Below are positions 37,246 through 50,270 of a stretch of DNA of 64,000 nt, in pieces. Positions within the stretch are counted from its first letter, which is position 1. Each line of letters opens with the position of its first letter. Origin of the DNA: Desarmillaria ectypa (Eukaryota > Basidiomycota > Agaricomycetes > Agaricales > Physalacriaceae); the NCBI GenBank assembly GCA_030407005.1, contig JAUDYN010000001.1:3968001-4032000 (forward strand), in the 5' to 3' direction. The translations under genes and the position numbers were made by a program. Under the pieces are notes generated by a model that was not told the DNA's origin, searched no databases, and was given only the letters and a program-made list of their open reading frames with translations.

Positions 37246-38311
37246 ATGACCATCTCCGATGTACCATTAGAATTCGAAACGACACCCTCAATAATGAACG
37301 ACCCACCGCCGCCATACCCTTCCAATCCAAGAAGAATACGAGGCTCCAATCGCTCACGGCGCAGCAATCATCTTCAGCTGTCGTCGACTGAATCCGCTGC
37401 GCCGTCGCCGGAGCTGCCCAATGAAACCACGCCTTTTCTGACACGACCTCGCTCGTTGTCGCATGGTAGTCTGCTATCCTCGATTTCGGTGTCGCCTTCG
37501 TTGGGCCAGACGATGGTCACGATGTTTGACGACTCGGACCCCGACCAGCATAACCAGAATGACGGGTGCGCTCTGCCGCAGACATCGTGGTCATACTTTC
37601 GTCCGCTGAGAAAAAAGGTCTATTATATGTCGCTGTTCCATTTAGCTGTCATCAACTTCCCCTACGCTCTGTTGACATGGATCTTCTTGTTTGTGTTTAC
37701 GCTGGTGCGTCATCTTATTATCTGTGCTATACTTGGTGCTGATGGTAGTAGCTCGGAACAACTCTCCTCGTGGCCTTGCCACTAGGGCTTTTGCTATGTT
37801 TTATTGATTTGCTAGTAGCCCGAGTCCTAGCGCGCGGAGAGGTCAGCATATTTCGTACCTTACCTAGTCTGTGGCTGATGTATCGGCAGCTATACCTCCA
37901 AACTAAATTTCATTTCCCTCAAACATCGCTCCGCCGTAAACCAGTCATATTTACGCGGCAGCGCTCACCTTCTCGAGAGGACCTCGAATCCACACCTCTT
38001 GCTACGAGCATCTTGCTTGATGAGACTTCCTTCTACAAAAATACATATGCAATGGTGTGTACTACCTTATATTTTCGAACTACTACCAACTCAAGTCTCA
38101 CCAGTTCACGGATCCCACGTCCTATCACTCATTATTCTACTTCCTCGTCATTAAGCCGCCTATCACCCTACTTTTTTCGCTATTCATCATCGTCATTGTC
38201 CTTCCTTCTTTAATTCTTGTTATACCTGCTCCTGCTGCCTTGCGCATCGTTAGGAGAATGGGCATGTGGCAGGCCGCAGTTGCCTTGGAAGGCTTAGCCG
38301 GAGAGGCTTGA
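37246..38311 (+). CDS. Multi-pass membrane protein of unknown function
   Basis: Three exons, 37246-37704, 37752-38054 and 38105-38311, give 969 nt and 322 residues. The N-terminal 115 residues are Pro/Ser/Arg-rich and probably disordered (MNDPPPPYPSNPRR.., TTPFLTRPRSLSHGSL). Membrane segments follow at about 130-153 (LAVINFPYALLTWIFLFVF) and 154-175 (GTTLLVALPLGLLLCFIDLL), then a cytosolic loop. A long hydrophobic pair sits near 268-298 (LVIKPPITLLFSLFIIVIVL, then LPSLILVIPAP). The C-terminus RIVRRMGMWQAAVALEGLAG is amphipathic. The layout of two membrane hairpins resembles fungal proteins annotated as putative sensor-domain proteins; that link is weak. Other starts at 37177 or 37294 are possible; 37246 was chosen as a compromise. 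Confidence 0.72.
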
Positions 38312-39699
38312 TTTCCTTGTACCTGTATTACTAACCGCGGACGCTTTGGTATCTCTATAATATACGTAGTTTCATTTCTCTTTGGACTGGTTAGAGCGTC
38401 TCTCTGTTTTAATGGTAAGACGACATTCGATTCGTACCCGTCGTGATCGCTGACAGCGGATGCAGGTCTATTCAATGGCCTGTACAAAAACTTTTTTGAG
38501 CAATATGATGACTCGGCCAATGTACTCTAGACTTGCGTGGTTTCATTTGAGTTATCCTTGCCTCCATCAACTTCGTGTTTTGAGCCTTTTGAAACGCCTC
38601 TAAAACTGCCTGTGGTTTGATAGCTACGTCTGTCCGTCAGCCACGGTGACGGGACACCCCAGTGAGTCCGATAGAGATGGAAGTCGTTCTTTGCTCATCT
38701 AATGCTTCTATGCTAGCAACGGCTGTCCCATCTCAAAGACTAAGGTACCCGTTAGACAGAGTTTTTAACAGTAGAACTGTTCTCTCCCTTTTCTCGCGGA
38801 CCTACGAGACAACGATGACTTTCGAAAGACACTCGCCAAAATAAACACATGCGATTACTATTATAATACATATAATACAAGACCCGATGGTGAAGAAGGC
38901 ATACGAGAACGAAATTGTGATTGCTGTTGCATTGTTCTCATCTGCTGGCCATTGAGGTGTGCCGGTAGCGGACACGAAGAGCACGTTCTCTACATTGGTG
39001 AAGGAAAAGCACCTTCCGAATTGTGCCTTCAAAAGGATAGCCTCCCGCTGGGCCAGGTCAAAGTCAAGCTTTCTACGCGAGTAATGCCAAGCTTTACCAT
39101 GCTACGCGTTTCTCTTGTCTAGCCTCTGTCGATCATTTATTAGCCGATTCATCCACTCAGCTCCGGTTACGTCGTTCTAGGAGCGCATGGGATTCGCGTT
39201 TCCTTATATTACGAGGAAGTATTCCCCAGCGTCGGCTGTCTGTGCAGGACCGGGGTGTCAGCCAGTTAAGTTATGAGGTCCATGCTTGGTCCGAAACGCG
39301 GACACAAAGGAGAGCGTGGGTAGGAGATGGAAGAAGAGGAGGACAAAGAGTATAAACAATGCCGTTGCTCGAAATAACATTTTTCTATTCTTCAGATGCT
39401 GTTGCTTCGTACACTACTTACGAAATCTCTACACCCACTTCACCCAAAGAACTGGTTTCTCGGTTCCATGGTCTTGCCATAATGCTGGTATATGCACCCT
39501 TGAAGAACCTCCGTTGGGCTTATGTATCTTATACAACCGGATCCCTTCTACTAGGTTGAACCAACAGCATAAAATCAAACCTTATTGGCACTGGGCTAAT
39601 ACGGTCTAGAGCACAGGATATCTTCACAGAAAGAAGGATAGTACTTTCTTAGTGAAGACAAAGGACCTCGAAAAATATACAGGCAATACTGATAATGCG
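38312..39699. other. Intergenic with one transmembrane-like fragment
   Basis: A minus-strand frame at 39032-38802 contains a clear hydrophobic helix (CIICIIIVIACVYFG) after SYAFFTIGS, which could be the last membrane exon of the broken gene upstream (39700-40920) or an unrelated remnant. No other coding signal was seen. Confidence 0.35.
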
Positions 39700-40920
39700 A
39701 TGTCAATAATATACTTACGATGGTCCATATGATCAGAGACTTACGCGGCGAATGTACTTGAAAGACTCCTAAGTGGGCTATTGGTTGACCCCGAGTCACT
39801 GCCTATGGTAGCAGTCGGAGAACTCTGTTCGCCATTGGCTGACCCTGAATAACTGCCGTTGGTGCCAGTAGTATCGTACACTTCCAGGGTGGCGAATAAG
39901 AATCTCGGCGAAGTAACAAACCCGGCAGACAGGGTCTCCGTTATGATTGCGGCGGAATCGTTTAGCTTTGGGAGTCATATGTCCCATTGGTGAACCCTAT
40001 TCAGCGGAACTGGTTTCGACCAAAAGCGACGACGTCAGACTCTTGGTGGAGAAAATATCCAAGGGGTAATTGGATGTCTCCGAATTCGAGTAGTTGAGGT
40101 TGATAGCGCAATCTTAGGAGTACGCAAAGTACAGAAGCTGCACGGAGCTCTGCATTAGACACCGTCATAAACTGAGCGAATCAGACATACCGCTGAAAGT
40201 GCGCCCTTATGGTGGGTGTAAAAATCGGTTTCCTACCTAGCGTTGGTGGCATTGAAGTCGCAGGAAATCAGTGCGATCTACCGTGTCTTCGTTGATGAGG
40301 TTTTAAAGTTGATGGTCCAGGTGAATGAAAATTGGGTGACACACTTCCAAGCGTATCCTCATTCACGCTGGATTTGGAGAAATGCTCCAGAGCGCCCTAA
40401 ATCCTTCAGTAGATCTTAGTGTTTCGTTTTCGTCGCTTACTTCACTGATACCAATACTGTTACGTCCGGTCAACGTGTAAGACACGGTGCCAATGTATGA
40501 TCTATTCTCGCGTCTACCTTCAGACCCAGGTGTGACACTAAACTCGAATACATACCCATTGGTGTACCATTGAAGATGTACCATAGATAGGTCTGTCATG
40601 TTCAAACTGTAAGAGATAGCGTCTTGTGTTGAATTTTTTGGCCATGCAGATACATGGAAATAGACAAGGGGGTAATTACCAAGCGGCAGGGAACCCTTGT
40701 GAGGCAAACACACAAGGGTGTCCTGCTCTATATACAACTTTTATACAACTTTTTGAAAGAAACTACTAGAATATTCATGAAAATAAAAGAAATCTGACTG
40801 AGTAAGACTCAGCACAGCACTTACCAATCCCGACGGTGAGTCTGGCTTGTGTGGGCGCTTGCTATCCGCGCTGACACAGTTTGGAGCCAAGAAGGACACC
40901 AGGGCCGACAACAATATTTA
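39700..40920 (-). pseudogene. Remains of a secreted or type I membrane protein gene
   Basis: Minus-strand pieces fit one gene. They are a signal-peptide-like LSALVSFLAPNCVSA near 40900-40860 (preceded in frame by a TAA) and a 124-codon frame at 40737-40363 rich in N-glycosylation-type sites (NSTQDA, NMTDL, NRSY, NETL). Next are a piece near 40320-40240 (TINFKTSSTKTR, then a TAG) and a Ser/Gly/Thr-rich linker (TGTNGSYSGSANGEQSSP) near 39870-39750. The linker ends at a good splice donor (39741). Order and composition resemble fungal cell-surface proteins with an ectodomain and mucin-like linker. Two in-frame stops suggest decay, unless exon borders were misread. No family recognised. Confidence 0.4.
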
Positions 40921-42522
40921 ATATTGCATAGGAGATGCACGAAGCCATAATCCGCAAGGAATGTATCTTCCTCTAGCTCAGGTCAAATTTTCCGGTATAG
41001 ATTGTCGAGGCCCAGCCGCATTATACGAAACTGTTTCCCATTGGAAGGCTATGCTTGTTCGTAGGTGATGGGATGATAGTTTATACTGTGCCTAGCGACA
41101 TGACAAAAAAACTCATCGAGTACTCCACAGTGTAGATTGGGGTCAAGGTGTTAACCAATGCTTATTTATTTTTATTCATCCACGTGTCTAGCAATGCGTC
41201 GGTCCGCCCCTGTGCTATTTTCGGATTTCCTCATTGACGCGTCGTAACATACAGCTAGGAAATTCTATGGGTCAGAGGTTTTTGGGGATTGTAGGACAGT
41301 CTGTACGTGAGCCGATCGGTACCTTGCTTTCACCATGCAAGCCTACGTGGACCTGACTTGGACAAATAAAGCTTTAGCGTAAAGCAAGCGCAGGGACGAA
41401 AGTAAGGGTGATCCCGCTCCCGTAAACCTTGTGGTTACACGTATCGTTGGTCGTGACGAAGCTCAAACGCCGCCGGCTTTTCATAAGCCTTTCTGTCTTC
41501 CTTACTGGTCCGTGTATCGGTTCTGAATCAGCTTGTTGCTGTAGGTATTATGTACCGACATATTACGTAGACAATATACATGCAGTTTTGTTCTCGTATT
41601 GTCGAAAAAGGGCTGTGGCATTACTTCCCGATGGTATGCAGTCCACTACCTTACCACAACTAGAGAATCTGCTACAACCACAACGGGATCTATAGTTCAT
41701 CAGCCGATTCATGAAAACCAGAGAACATCCACCACCACCACATGGAGTGCCTTGACTAATCACCAGGCTTGCCACCGCTACCGAGGCTTAGCATCGGCCC
41801 CGGTGGCGAACCTTCGACTTTAATGAACCGACACGCCCCTAGATCTTCAGACATAAGTAGAATGGAAGGGTGAAGAAGGTCCGTTCGGTTCCGGCGCCGT
41901 TATCTGATACTTATGTGCTCAAAGCACTTCGAATATACACAGAGCCTGGGTGCGGTCATTGAATCAAATACACCAGGCATTTGATTGACGCGAAGCAGGC
42001 AGATAAGGATCGACGGAGGTCCTGAGGACCTCCGTGAAAATAGGGGTGGAACGACGAGCGTATTTTTTGCTTTGATTCTTAAAAATTGACGTTGATGGAT
42101 CGTCTTCTTGCGGCTTGGGGCGAAGCGAGTTCCGGCGTACATTCCAAAGGTCTCTCGTGTACTTCATAAACATGAACCATCTGCGATTCTCCTTCTCATG
42201 GTAAATTGACTATTTGGCCGATGTCAGATGGCCCTTAGGACTTCTTGATGATCTGGTTCTCTTCAGCAGTGCATGTATTTATCCATGGAGTTCTCACATT
42301 ACTTGGCACATGCGGGAGCGAGAAGAGTGTATCATAAATACACACATTGAAGTAGGCGAACGATGGCGTGCACGGAGGCAAGTCTGATCCTTCTTTCGAC
42401 GAACACCAGCTTATAATATTGGACGTGCTACTCATTGTAAGAGTAAAGAATTTAATCGGGAGGTATCAGCTTGGAATTTTAGATACCTGTTGACATTAAT
42501 AAGCGTTCCCTTCGACCGCGAA
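40921..42522. other. Intergenic; only a short palindrome stands out
   Basis: No gene was recognised. A 66-codon minus-strand frame at 42435-42235 has no motif. A perfect inverted repeat lies at 42013-42035. Confidence 0.4.
42013..42035. repeat. Perfect 10-bp inverted repeat with 3-nt loop
   Basis: ACGGAGGTCC and its exact reverse complement GGACCTCCGT are separated by TGA. It could form a hairpin in RNA or DNA or be a binding site. No adjacent T-run marks it as a terminator, and the nearest gene is several hundred bases away. Confidence 0.6.
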
Positions 42523-43806
42523 TCAGTTGACGAAGAGCTCTTTCTTCTTGTGGGTCGATGCACTGGAGGAAAGGTTAGAACGGGGGTCTCTAGCTTGCTC
42601 TCGCGACAACGACGGCCCGTTCTGGTCTTGACTTGACGAGGACTTCAAAAGGTTTTCGTTGGCCATGGCTTGATCGCAGGAAGATGACGTGCCCACCTGG
42701 TGTCGCATCTCCTCAGCACGCTTCCGCGTTTGCCTGGCTTGTTGCGCCATACTTCTGCGTGACGGTAACAATGGAATCATCTTGCTCCGAACTGCCATCT
42801 GTGCCTGCTCCATGCGATTGGCTTAGATGAGTCATGCGCCAAGAGCGTCGAAACTTGAAAGTACCTCGGATTTAGCTTCTTGGTAAGGAATAGACGGTGG
42901 GGCGGGAGCGATACGTATGTGTCGGGGAAGCTGAACAGATTTGGGCGAATCCGAAGATGAAGCGGATGAATAGGATAAATCGGTGCCTATTGACAGTGTT
43001 GCCATTAAACCTTGGGCCTGAAAGGGTTTTTTTTAATGAATGAGCTTCTGCGTTTCTGAAGCAATACGGCGTCATACCGCATCATTGACAGGCTGAACTG
43101 AGCTGGACCCCGGTAATCCGGATGTTGGATCTAGGTGGCTCTTCTGCAATAGTACGTGAGTTTAATATACGAGGGGCGGCGTTAATATTAACCTTTTGTT
43201 TTGGGTTTGAAGATTGGCGAGCTAGGGCTCGTTCGCGTTCTCGCCGTAGCCTTTGGGCGATGCTTCTGTTTGACGACGGGACGTTGGAGGCGTTTAGTTG
43301 CTGATGGTCAAAAGTTTCTAGGGGCGTCATATTGGACTGTATAGATAAAGGTATTAGCGTTCTTCTACACACCGGGGTCCGCAGAAGAGACTCACTTTCA
43401 CCAAGAAAAAGTCACCGAGATAGGCGTAAGGTTAATAGTGAGGAACTCAACGAGGTAACCCAAAACGATGGAGAGTGTCACGAACAGTAAGATCGAGTCT
43501 GAGATTTGTTGAAAAGCCCAAGGGGTGATTCTTATATGGCGCGCAACGGGAGAAGAACACCCGAGCATCACGACGCTATGTGGCACAGTAATTGAAAGGC
43601 GATGAGCTTCTATTTTATGAAACCAAGACACGAGGCAAAAACTCCAGAACTGTAAGACGATGAGGCACGGACATACTTCTGTGTTACTTATGTCATGGAA
43701 GGAAAACTTACTACGAACACGAGATCAGGTTGCCGTCAGTTTGGTTCGTTACCAGTAAATCGCTGGGAATTTGGATCAGGTCCTGGACTGCTCCATAAAA
43801 ACTCAT
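42523..43806 (-). CDS. Unresolved multi-exon gene divergent from the RBR ligase
   Basis: The minus strand holds several coding-looking blocks in order. They are MSFYGAVQDLIQIPSDLLVT from an ATG at 43806, a hydrophobic block near 43500-43420 (SILLFVTLSIVLGYLVEFL), and a basic block near 43340-43110 (SIAQRLRRERERALARQSS). Then come a Ser/Pro-rich block near 43010-42870 (ATLSIGTDLSYSSASSSDSP) and a last block 42790-42523 (SMAQQARQTRKRAEEMRHQ) ending in KKKELFVN and a stop. Intron-like borders separate them (for example a donor at 42864 and an acceptor near 42795). I could not join all blocks into one open frame, so it may be two genes or partly broken. No family recognised. Its start lies about 160 bp from the divergent RBR start, so the two may share regulation. 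Confidence 0.38.
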
Positions 43807-43968
43807 CTCTCTCTCTCAGTTTACTGCGAAGCATGTGGGGGACAGAATGGGGGACAAAGGCGTCGCGTTACAACGAAAGAAAGGATAGAACGGCACGTGA
43901 CCTTGACTCACCCAGGCCCACTGCGTCGGCCACCACGACCTTATACCTTTCCTCATCCTCCTACCATC
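43807..43968. promoter_or_regulatory. Short divergent intergenic region
   Basis: About 160 bp separate the candidate ATG at 43806 (minus) from the RBR ligase ATG at 43969 (plus). It is the only space for both 5' regions. A pyrimidine-rich stretch (CCTTTCCTCATCCTCC) just before 43969 is typical for fungal transcription starts. No clear TATA box was seen. Confidence 0.4.
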
Positions 43969-45985
43969 ATGTCCGACTATAGCTTCTCTGACAATGAATA
44001 CTACGATGATGAAGATATGTTTGATGGAACTCAAGACGATGGTGAGCATGGCGCTTAGTAGTGCCTGTACGCCCCATATGCTCATTTACGGTCAGTGGAT
44101 GACGACGATGACATGGACATGGACGCCTATAATGAGGACTTCAAGGTCGACACTAGCAGCAAACGGAAATCGTACGAGATTGAGTACGAGTCGCTCAGCC
44201 AATCCGCTGTCGAGAAGCTTATGCAGCAAGAAGTTGAGTATATCACTGGTATTCTGGGCGTCGACGTGAGTTTGTCATAAGTATTCTCGAATTGCTGTAG
44301 CTGATGCAGAAATAGTCTGGCGTCGCAGCTCGGCTATTGCGCCACCTGTCGTGGAACAAGGAACGACTAATCGAGAAGTACATGGACAACCCCAACGCTA
44401 TTCTCGTCGCTGCAGGCGTCACCGTACCGGAGCCTCCATCAGCGGCTTCACCTATACGGTCCCATGCCGGAGACCGTCGTACCACGAGATCGTCATCGAA
44501 GATGTTTTCAACCCTGTCACCATCGTCCAAAACGTCTTCCAAGCCTTCATCATCATCATCTTATCAGCTAACACAGACCAGACCTAAAGAGGAGCCCTTT
44601 CTCTGTCCTATATGCTACGATGATTCATCAGATCTTCAAACCGCGTCGCTCGATTGTGGCCATCTTTTTTGCACAGGTTGTTGGACGGCATATGTCTCCT
44701 CCAAAATTCGCGACGAGGCTGAACATTGCGTTCGATGCATGGCCGAAGGGTGCGCCCTTGTGGCCCCAGACAATTTTATTCAATCTGTTCTCGCGGGCGA
44801 GGAGGAACCGACATGGGTTCGCTTCCAGGAGCTGCTCGCCCGCCACTTTGTCTCGTGTAACCCAAATTTGAAATACTGTCCTCATCCCGGATGTACTAAT
44901 ACAGTGTCATGTCCTGCCGCGGCATCCAAATCTAGTTTGACAACCGTTGTACCAACCGTATCGTGTGGAGCGCGGGGAATTCCGGGTGCTCCAGAAGCGT
45001 CAACTTCAGCTGTGGCGGCAAAGGAGCACTACTTTTGTTTTGGATGCCCGATCGACAGTGATCATCGTCCTGTGGTGTGCAGTGTCGCGAAGATGTGGCT
45101 GAAGAAGTGCGCGGATGATAGCGAAACAGCCAACTGGATCAAGAGTAACACGAAAGAATGCCCGAAGTGCCAGAGTACGATAGAGAAGAACGGAGGCTGC
45201 AAGTGCGTGTCTATAGTTCTCTTCGAAATCTTTTGCATTGATGATTCATCAGCCATATGACTTGTAAAAAGTGCAAACACGAGTTCTGCTGGGTTTGCAT
45301 GGGTCCATGGTCGGAACACGGCACCTCGTGGTACTCCTGCAACCGATACGAGGAGAAGAGTGGGAGTGATGCTCGAGATGCACAGAGTAAAAGCCGCGCG
45401 TCGCTGGAGCGATATCTACACGTGCGTTTTCGCGTTCTTTGACGTCGTTATTTTTAACCTTTTTGTTTAGTACTACAATCGTTGGGCTAACCACGAGCAA
45501 TCCGCCAAGCTCTCTCTGGATTTGTACGCTAAAACTGAGAAAAAGATGGAGGACATGCAGATTACGTCTTCATTGACCTGGATCGAGGTCCAGTTCATGA
45601 AGAAAGCAGTGGAAGAGGCCGACAAATGTCGTATGACGCTTAAATGGACCTATGCCATGGCGTATTATCTCGCGAGAGGGAACGAGAAGGAATTATTCGA
45701 AGATAATCAGCGAGATCTGGAGCAGGCTGTAGAAGACCTCGCCGAGCTACTTGAGCAGCCGATAGAAGCTGAAACAATCCCGACGTTAAGGCAGAAGGTG
45801 ACTGATAAGACGGTGTGTACTCACTATTCGGGATTGAGCGCATTGTTAATATTGCTTAGGTCTACGTGCAGAAGCGAAACGAGATCGTTTTGGAGGACAC
45901 AGCCCACGGATTTCTGGAAGGTCGCTGGAAATGGAATGCGCGAGTGGAAGGGTTTGACGAGCCAGACCAGGCTGATTTGGTTTAA
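43969..45985 (+). CDS. Ariadne-type RBR E3 ubiquitin-protein ligase
   Basis: RBR ligases take ubiquitin from an E2 onto a catalytic cysteine in RING2 and pass it to substrates. Six exons, 43969-44041, 44096-44265, 44316-45202, 45253-45421, 45471-45812 and 45860-45985, give 1767 nt and 588 residues. The N-terminus is very acidic ([18 protein letters not shown]), as in Ariadne proteins, followed by a UBA-like helical part. A Ser-rich linker leads to RING1 from C178 (CPICYDD.., [11 protein letters not shown]). Next come an IBR domain and RING2 ([20 protein letters not shown]) with the catalytic Cys at C376, whose codon lies just before an intron. The C-terminal Ariadne domain ([18 protein letters not shown].., [16 protein letters not shown]) is complete. 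The extra poly-Ser and Ala-rich inserts in the linker and IBR are lineage-specific. Nothing in the sequence suggests damage. Confidence 0.94.
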
Positions 45986-48900
45986 CCTGGACTGATTTTT
46001 TCTCTACTATTCTATTTAGATCCCTGATGCTCGTTGCTCGTCAGATCTTCCTGTGCGCTATCCTACCATTTTCCCTTTCTATCCATCGTTTGTACATATC
46101 CAGCGGGTACCTATTCTCGTCACGCAGAGTGTATATCAATAGCAAATGTACAAACAATATATAATGACCAATGAAACGCCCTCATAAAGGAAAGATCTTG
46201 AATGCGGCCCGGACGCCACAAGGTCCAAGTTGCCTCAATTATAAATGATCGGAGGTTCGGGAGGCCGGGTGTGTAGGACATGCAGGAACATTGAACAGGC
46301 GGTGATTCCGGAAGATATAACTGCAGCAGCTTCTTGGGAGTAGCGACCAAAGCAGCTATTCCTCCAATTCAATCGAATTTCCACGCCAATTACGCTATTG
46401 AGCCAAAGAGAAGCACCGAAAATTGTAGAAAACCTATCTTTTGGTCCACCTTTACTACTTGCATCAGAACATGCGCCTCTTAGTGCAAGTCGTATGCAAT
46501 CAATGACGACGAGAAGGCCTACCTCGGCGCTCCTCCCTCGGCCGAGACCCAACATTAATTATTAGAATGCTAAACGTGGCCAGGCGATTCAGGTCTAGGT
46601 AGAAGAGCTGAGTTGGACATCGAGATCGGAGAAAATGAATCTGCAATATCGCAATTTCCCCAAAAAGTCGGCATTTAGGACGCAGAATGTACTCGATATC
46701 CTCGGGAAAGGATTCGTAGAACCACGGAGAAATAAAGGTCGATACAAAAGGCATCACGCCACGGAAGGCGGTCCTCCAGGCGTACACATCTCACAAAGTT
46801 CCACCGTCAAACCTCCTCGAACACACCGCGGACTAGATACACGAGTCGAAGACGAGACACGCTTCGCTTCGCTTCCAACTGATTAACAAAGCGGCGCCAC
46901 AGGGTGAAAAGAACTTCCAGTTTGCGGAGGTGGGATGCGCTTTTCTCCAACAGCACTAGTGCGTTGTTGAACTGCCCCATGGAGTCGACAATGTTTTGTT
47001 TGACACACGATCTTCTGACACGGGACAGGCCAAACCCCATTGCAGCATTCAATTATGACTGAAACGCCACGTGAACCTTCTGTTAACGTTATGATCTCCG
47101 AGACTCGAGAGGGGATATAAGTCATTCTCATCCCCTCATTCGTCAGAACATTTACTGTACTTTATCTCCCAGGAAGGATGAAATGTGCCGTCGGGAGAGA
47201 CGGATTCCAATGGGTACATGATATGCGATGAAGGAGAACAAGAACCCCTCGGCAAACTGCGCTATAGGCTTTCGTTGATTTAAACAATCACGAAGTCCTA
47301 TTTTCAACAGGAACTCTTGAGGCGAAGTGACGCAATGAAGATCCGGGCTTCCTACGCAACGTTCCTATGTCTTGTCGGGGCTTTTCAACTATCCAAGATG
47401 GACCTGGGAGACATACAACTCAGCATACAGTACAGGTACGGTGGACAAAGTGCTGGCGCTGTCTTTGGTCCCAGCACAGAGAATTACTAAATAATGTATA
47501 ACCGGATGCCAAGATATCATGACATCCCCGTGGAGCGACTTTGTCCTGATTCTGGCGACAAAAGCGGGACAAAGGGAGAGAAAATGTTCTATTGAGATCG
47601 CGATCTGTTATGCCGATAGCACGATAACAGTGTTGATGGCTTATTCGAAGCCTTGCTCGTGACTGGACGGGGAACCACTGGAAAAGAACAGATTCAGTCA
47701 TGAGAAAGCTTATTGAACTAAACAGAGATACCACACCGATGTAAATCTGCATAGAGAAGCGCAAAAAAAAGAGGGTATATTCCCTCCTCGTTCCATCAAC
47801 ATCAGGCCGCCCATGCTTTTTGACCCTACTGTGGGTGATCACGATGTGCACATTTTGGTTTGCAGCACGTTCTAGATTATCGTCCTTCGGTTTTTTTTTG
47901 ATAGCTCATTGAAAGTGTATAACTCATAGTACGCTGTAATTCTCATTCCCACTCACTGTCGTCTTATCCACCAAATCAATACTACATATTGCCCTCTAGT
48001 TCTACTTTTAGCACTAACACTGCTCCAAATCATGCTTATATCAATACTTACATGTATCATAGATAATTCTATTTAGCATCTATTTCTCCTCCCATATGTA
48101 CCCGTTTTCTACATTGACCTGATGATGCTCATTGCTGGTTGGTCGCGCCTCGTCAGTGAGCCAATGGCGGACTTCCAATTTGACCGTGACATTCACTGTG
48201 ACGGGATCTTGCATATAGCGATTTCTTTTTTTACCTTTCCACCTCGGCCACCGCCCGATAACTGTTCTACTCAATATATTCTCCCTGAATATTTATCACA
48301 ACACTGTATAATATTTAGAAATATATTCATAAAAACTTTAAGGATACGGACCGCAGCTGAGAGCTACAGAAAATCATTCATCAAAATTTTGTACATGGCA
48401 ATTACCAATAGTAATTCGTAGTTTAATCAGCCACAGTAGTATGTCCGGATCATAAATCCAGTGATTGGCGGATCGAAACCAAGGAATCACATATTACGCA
48501 ACCAAACCAATCGTGAAGCTCGAAAACAAACCCACACAAAAGATCACCGAGAGCATAACGGTCTTCGACGCATTGCTGATTCATTCCAATGCTCCATCAC
48601 ACCATTGTATCCTTACAGGAATGCGGCAATGCCCGTAGCAAAGACGAAGGTGAGGCAGAATGCGGACTCTGAGAGGGGAAGTTGGAGCCCAAATGAAAAT
48701 GTATTGATCCAAAAAAAAAAAAAGAAAGACACCCGCGAGGTTCGAGATGACGAGGCATCTGTGCATACGTGAGTGCATGGATGATAATGGTAAAGATTCC
48801 ACTGTTTCAGATTCTATTCGCACTAGAATTTGCGGGACTAGGGGCGGGGAGACGTGCTTTGAGGCCGACGAAGTGAGGACGTTTGGTCTGGACAGTTCTT

Positions 48901-50270
48901 CGTGTCAGACAAGATAGAAAGACATAGAAATACGAAGGGCTTGTCATTCGGAAGCTGGTATATGGCGGCACTAGCAGTGCAACAGACTCGTGCAAAAAAA
49001 AAAAGACTGACGAACCTAGAATGCATATTTTTAGATATGGAGGGGAAAACGAAAACTTGACCCACGATCAGCAGTCCATAGTAGAGGGCCATCTTTGACA
49101 GAAAGTCTATCATTAGCTGGCAGTGTTGTTCATAAGGTTATATCCTCTGCAGATCAGTTGTAGGTAGGATTCCCTGTAAGATTAACTCAGTTCGAGGTAA
49201 TGACCAGGGCATATACAACTTTTGGACCATTTTCAACCGTTTTTCTCGCCATTGATCTCAGATTCGTACGACGTCCTGGTATTTAGCCTCCTTGTTTAAA
49301 AACTTCGCTGCTTCCGGTTAAGGAATGCGCCCTCGTTACTACGCTCGTGGTTATGATCATTGTTACCGTAGCACCTTGGTGGGATCTGTCCTTGAGCGAC
49401 TTTACAGCGAAGAAGACAGTCGTTGAGGGGTGTTGGTATCATTACGATAATGGTGGTGCTAGTAGGGCCAGTTGATTCGTAGATGGTGGCAGGGAGCAAG
49501 CCTTATTGGGCCAACTAACCCGATCACGGTGCTCCATGGCGTCGGCTCTTCCAAGAACCACGGTCATCAAGAAAATTCTGTGACCACCGGGCCTGGAATC
49601 GTACTGGCCTAAAGACTAATCGAAATCAGATGCGTTTTCAAATTTCGGTCTCTTCTGCATTCTGCCCGATCATGGAAGTCCTCCGATTGATGTTCCTCAC
49701 CTACCTACCTCTGTCTGGTAATCTTCACAGGTCTCAGGTCTCTGTGGAAAAATGTTGCTGTGCAGTTTTATTAAGTCATGGCAAGCCCGGTTATTTGACG
49801 ATAAATTCCAGGCCAAACTTAGAGCCTCCTCGGCTCGATGTGCAATGCGACTGTTTCAAGTGGTTTGTACGCGTATTTTCACTATCGGTAGCATCTAACT
49901 TGGTAGGGACGCACCCGTGAGTAATATGACCATAGTTTACCCTTCGGTCACTCACAAAACATTCCTCCAGAAACTCTAGACAGGGTTTAAACCATGAATC
50001 GGCCTCAAAAAAAAATCGCCACATTGAAGCAGGTATCTTATCAAAAGCAAAGCGACCCAGAAGCGCGCAAACACAATCACAGGAATCAATTCTAACAAGA
50101 TAGTGAAAAGTAGCGCCATGAAAACCAAGATCATCCTAGAAACATCAAATAGAAAACTGTAACAAAGAATCGCGAACGAAGACGTCGGGAGAGTAATAGA
50201 CAACGAACATAGCAACCAGTCTGAGAAGGTACCTCTCGGTTCGTATCATAATGGAAGGTCCAGCCACTTA
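45986..50270. other. 4.3 kb gene-poor region
   Basis: Minus-strand frames at 46787-46500 (FPEDIEYILRPKC, loosely like fungal membrane proteins of the DUF6533 type), 46555-46235 and 47052-46807 might be pieces of one decayed gene. Another minus-strand piece starts at 49113 (MALYYGLLIVGQ), and near 48680-48625 there is a hydrophobic ESAFCLTFVFATGIAAFL with stop; together they might be a small spliced membrane protein. None could be assembled with confidence. A poly-A run lies near 48711. Confidence 0.35.
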
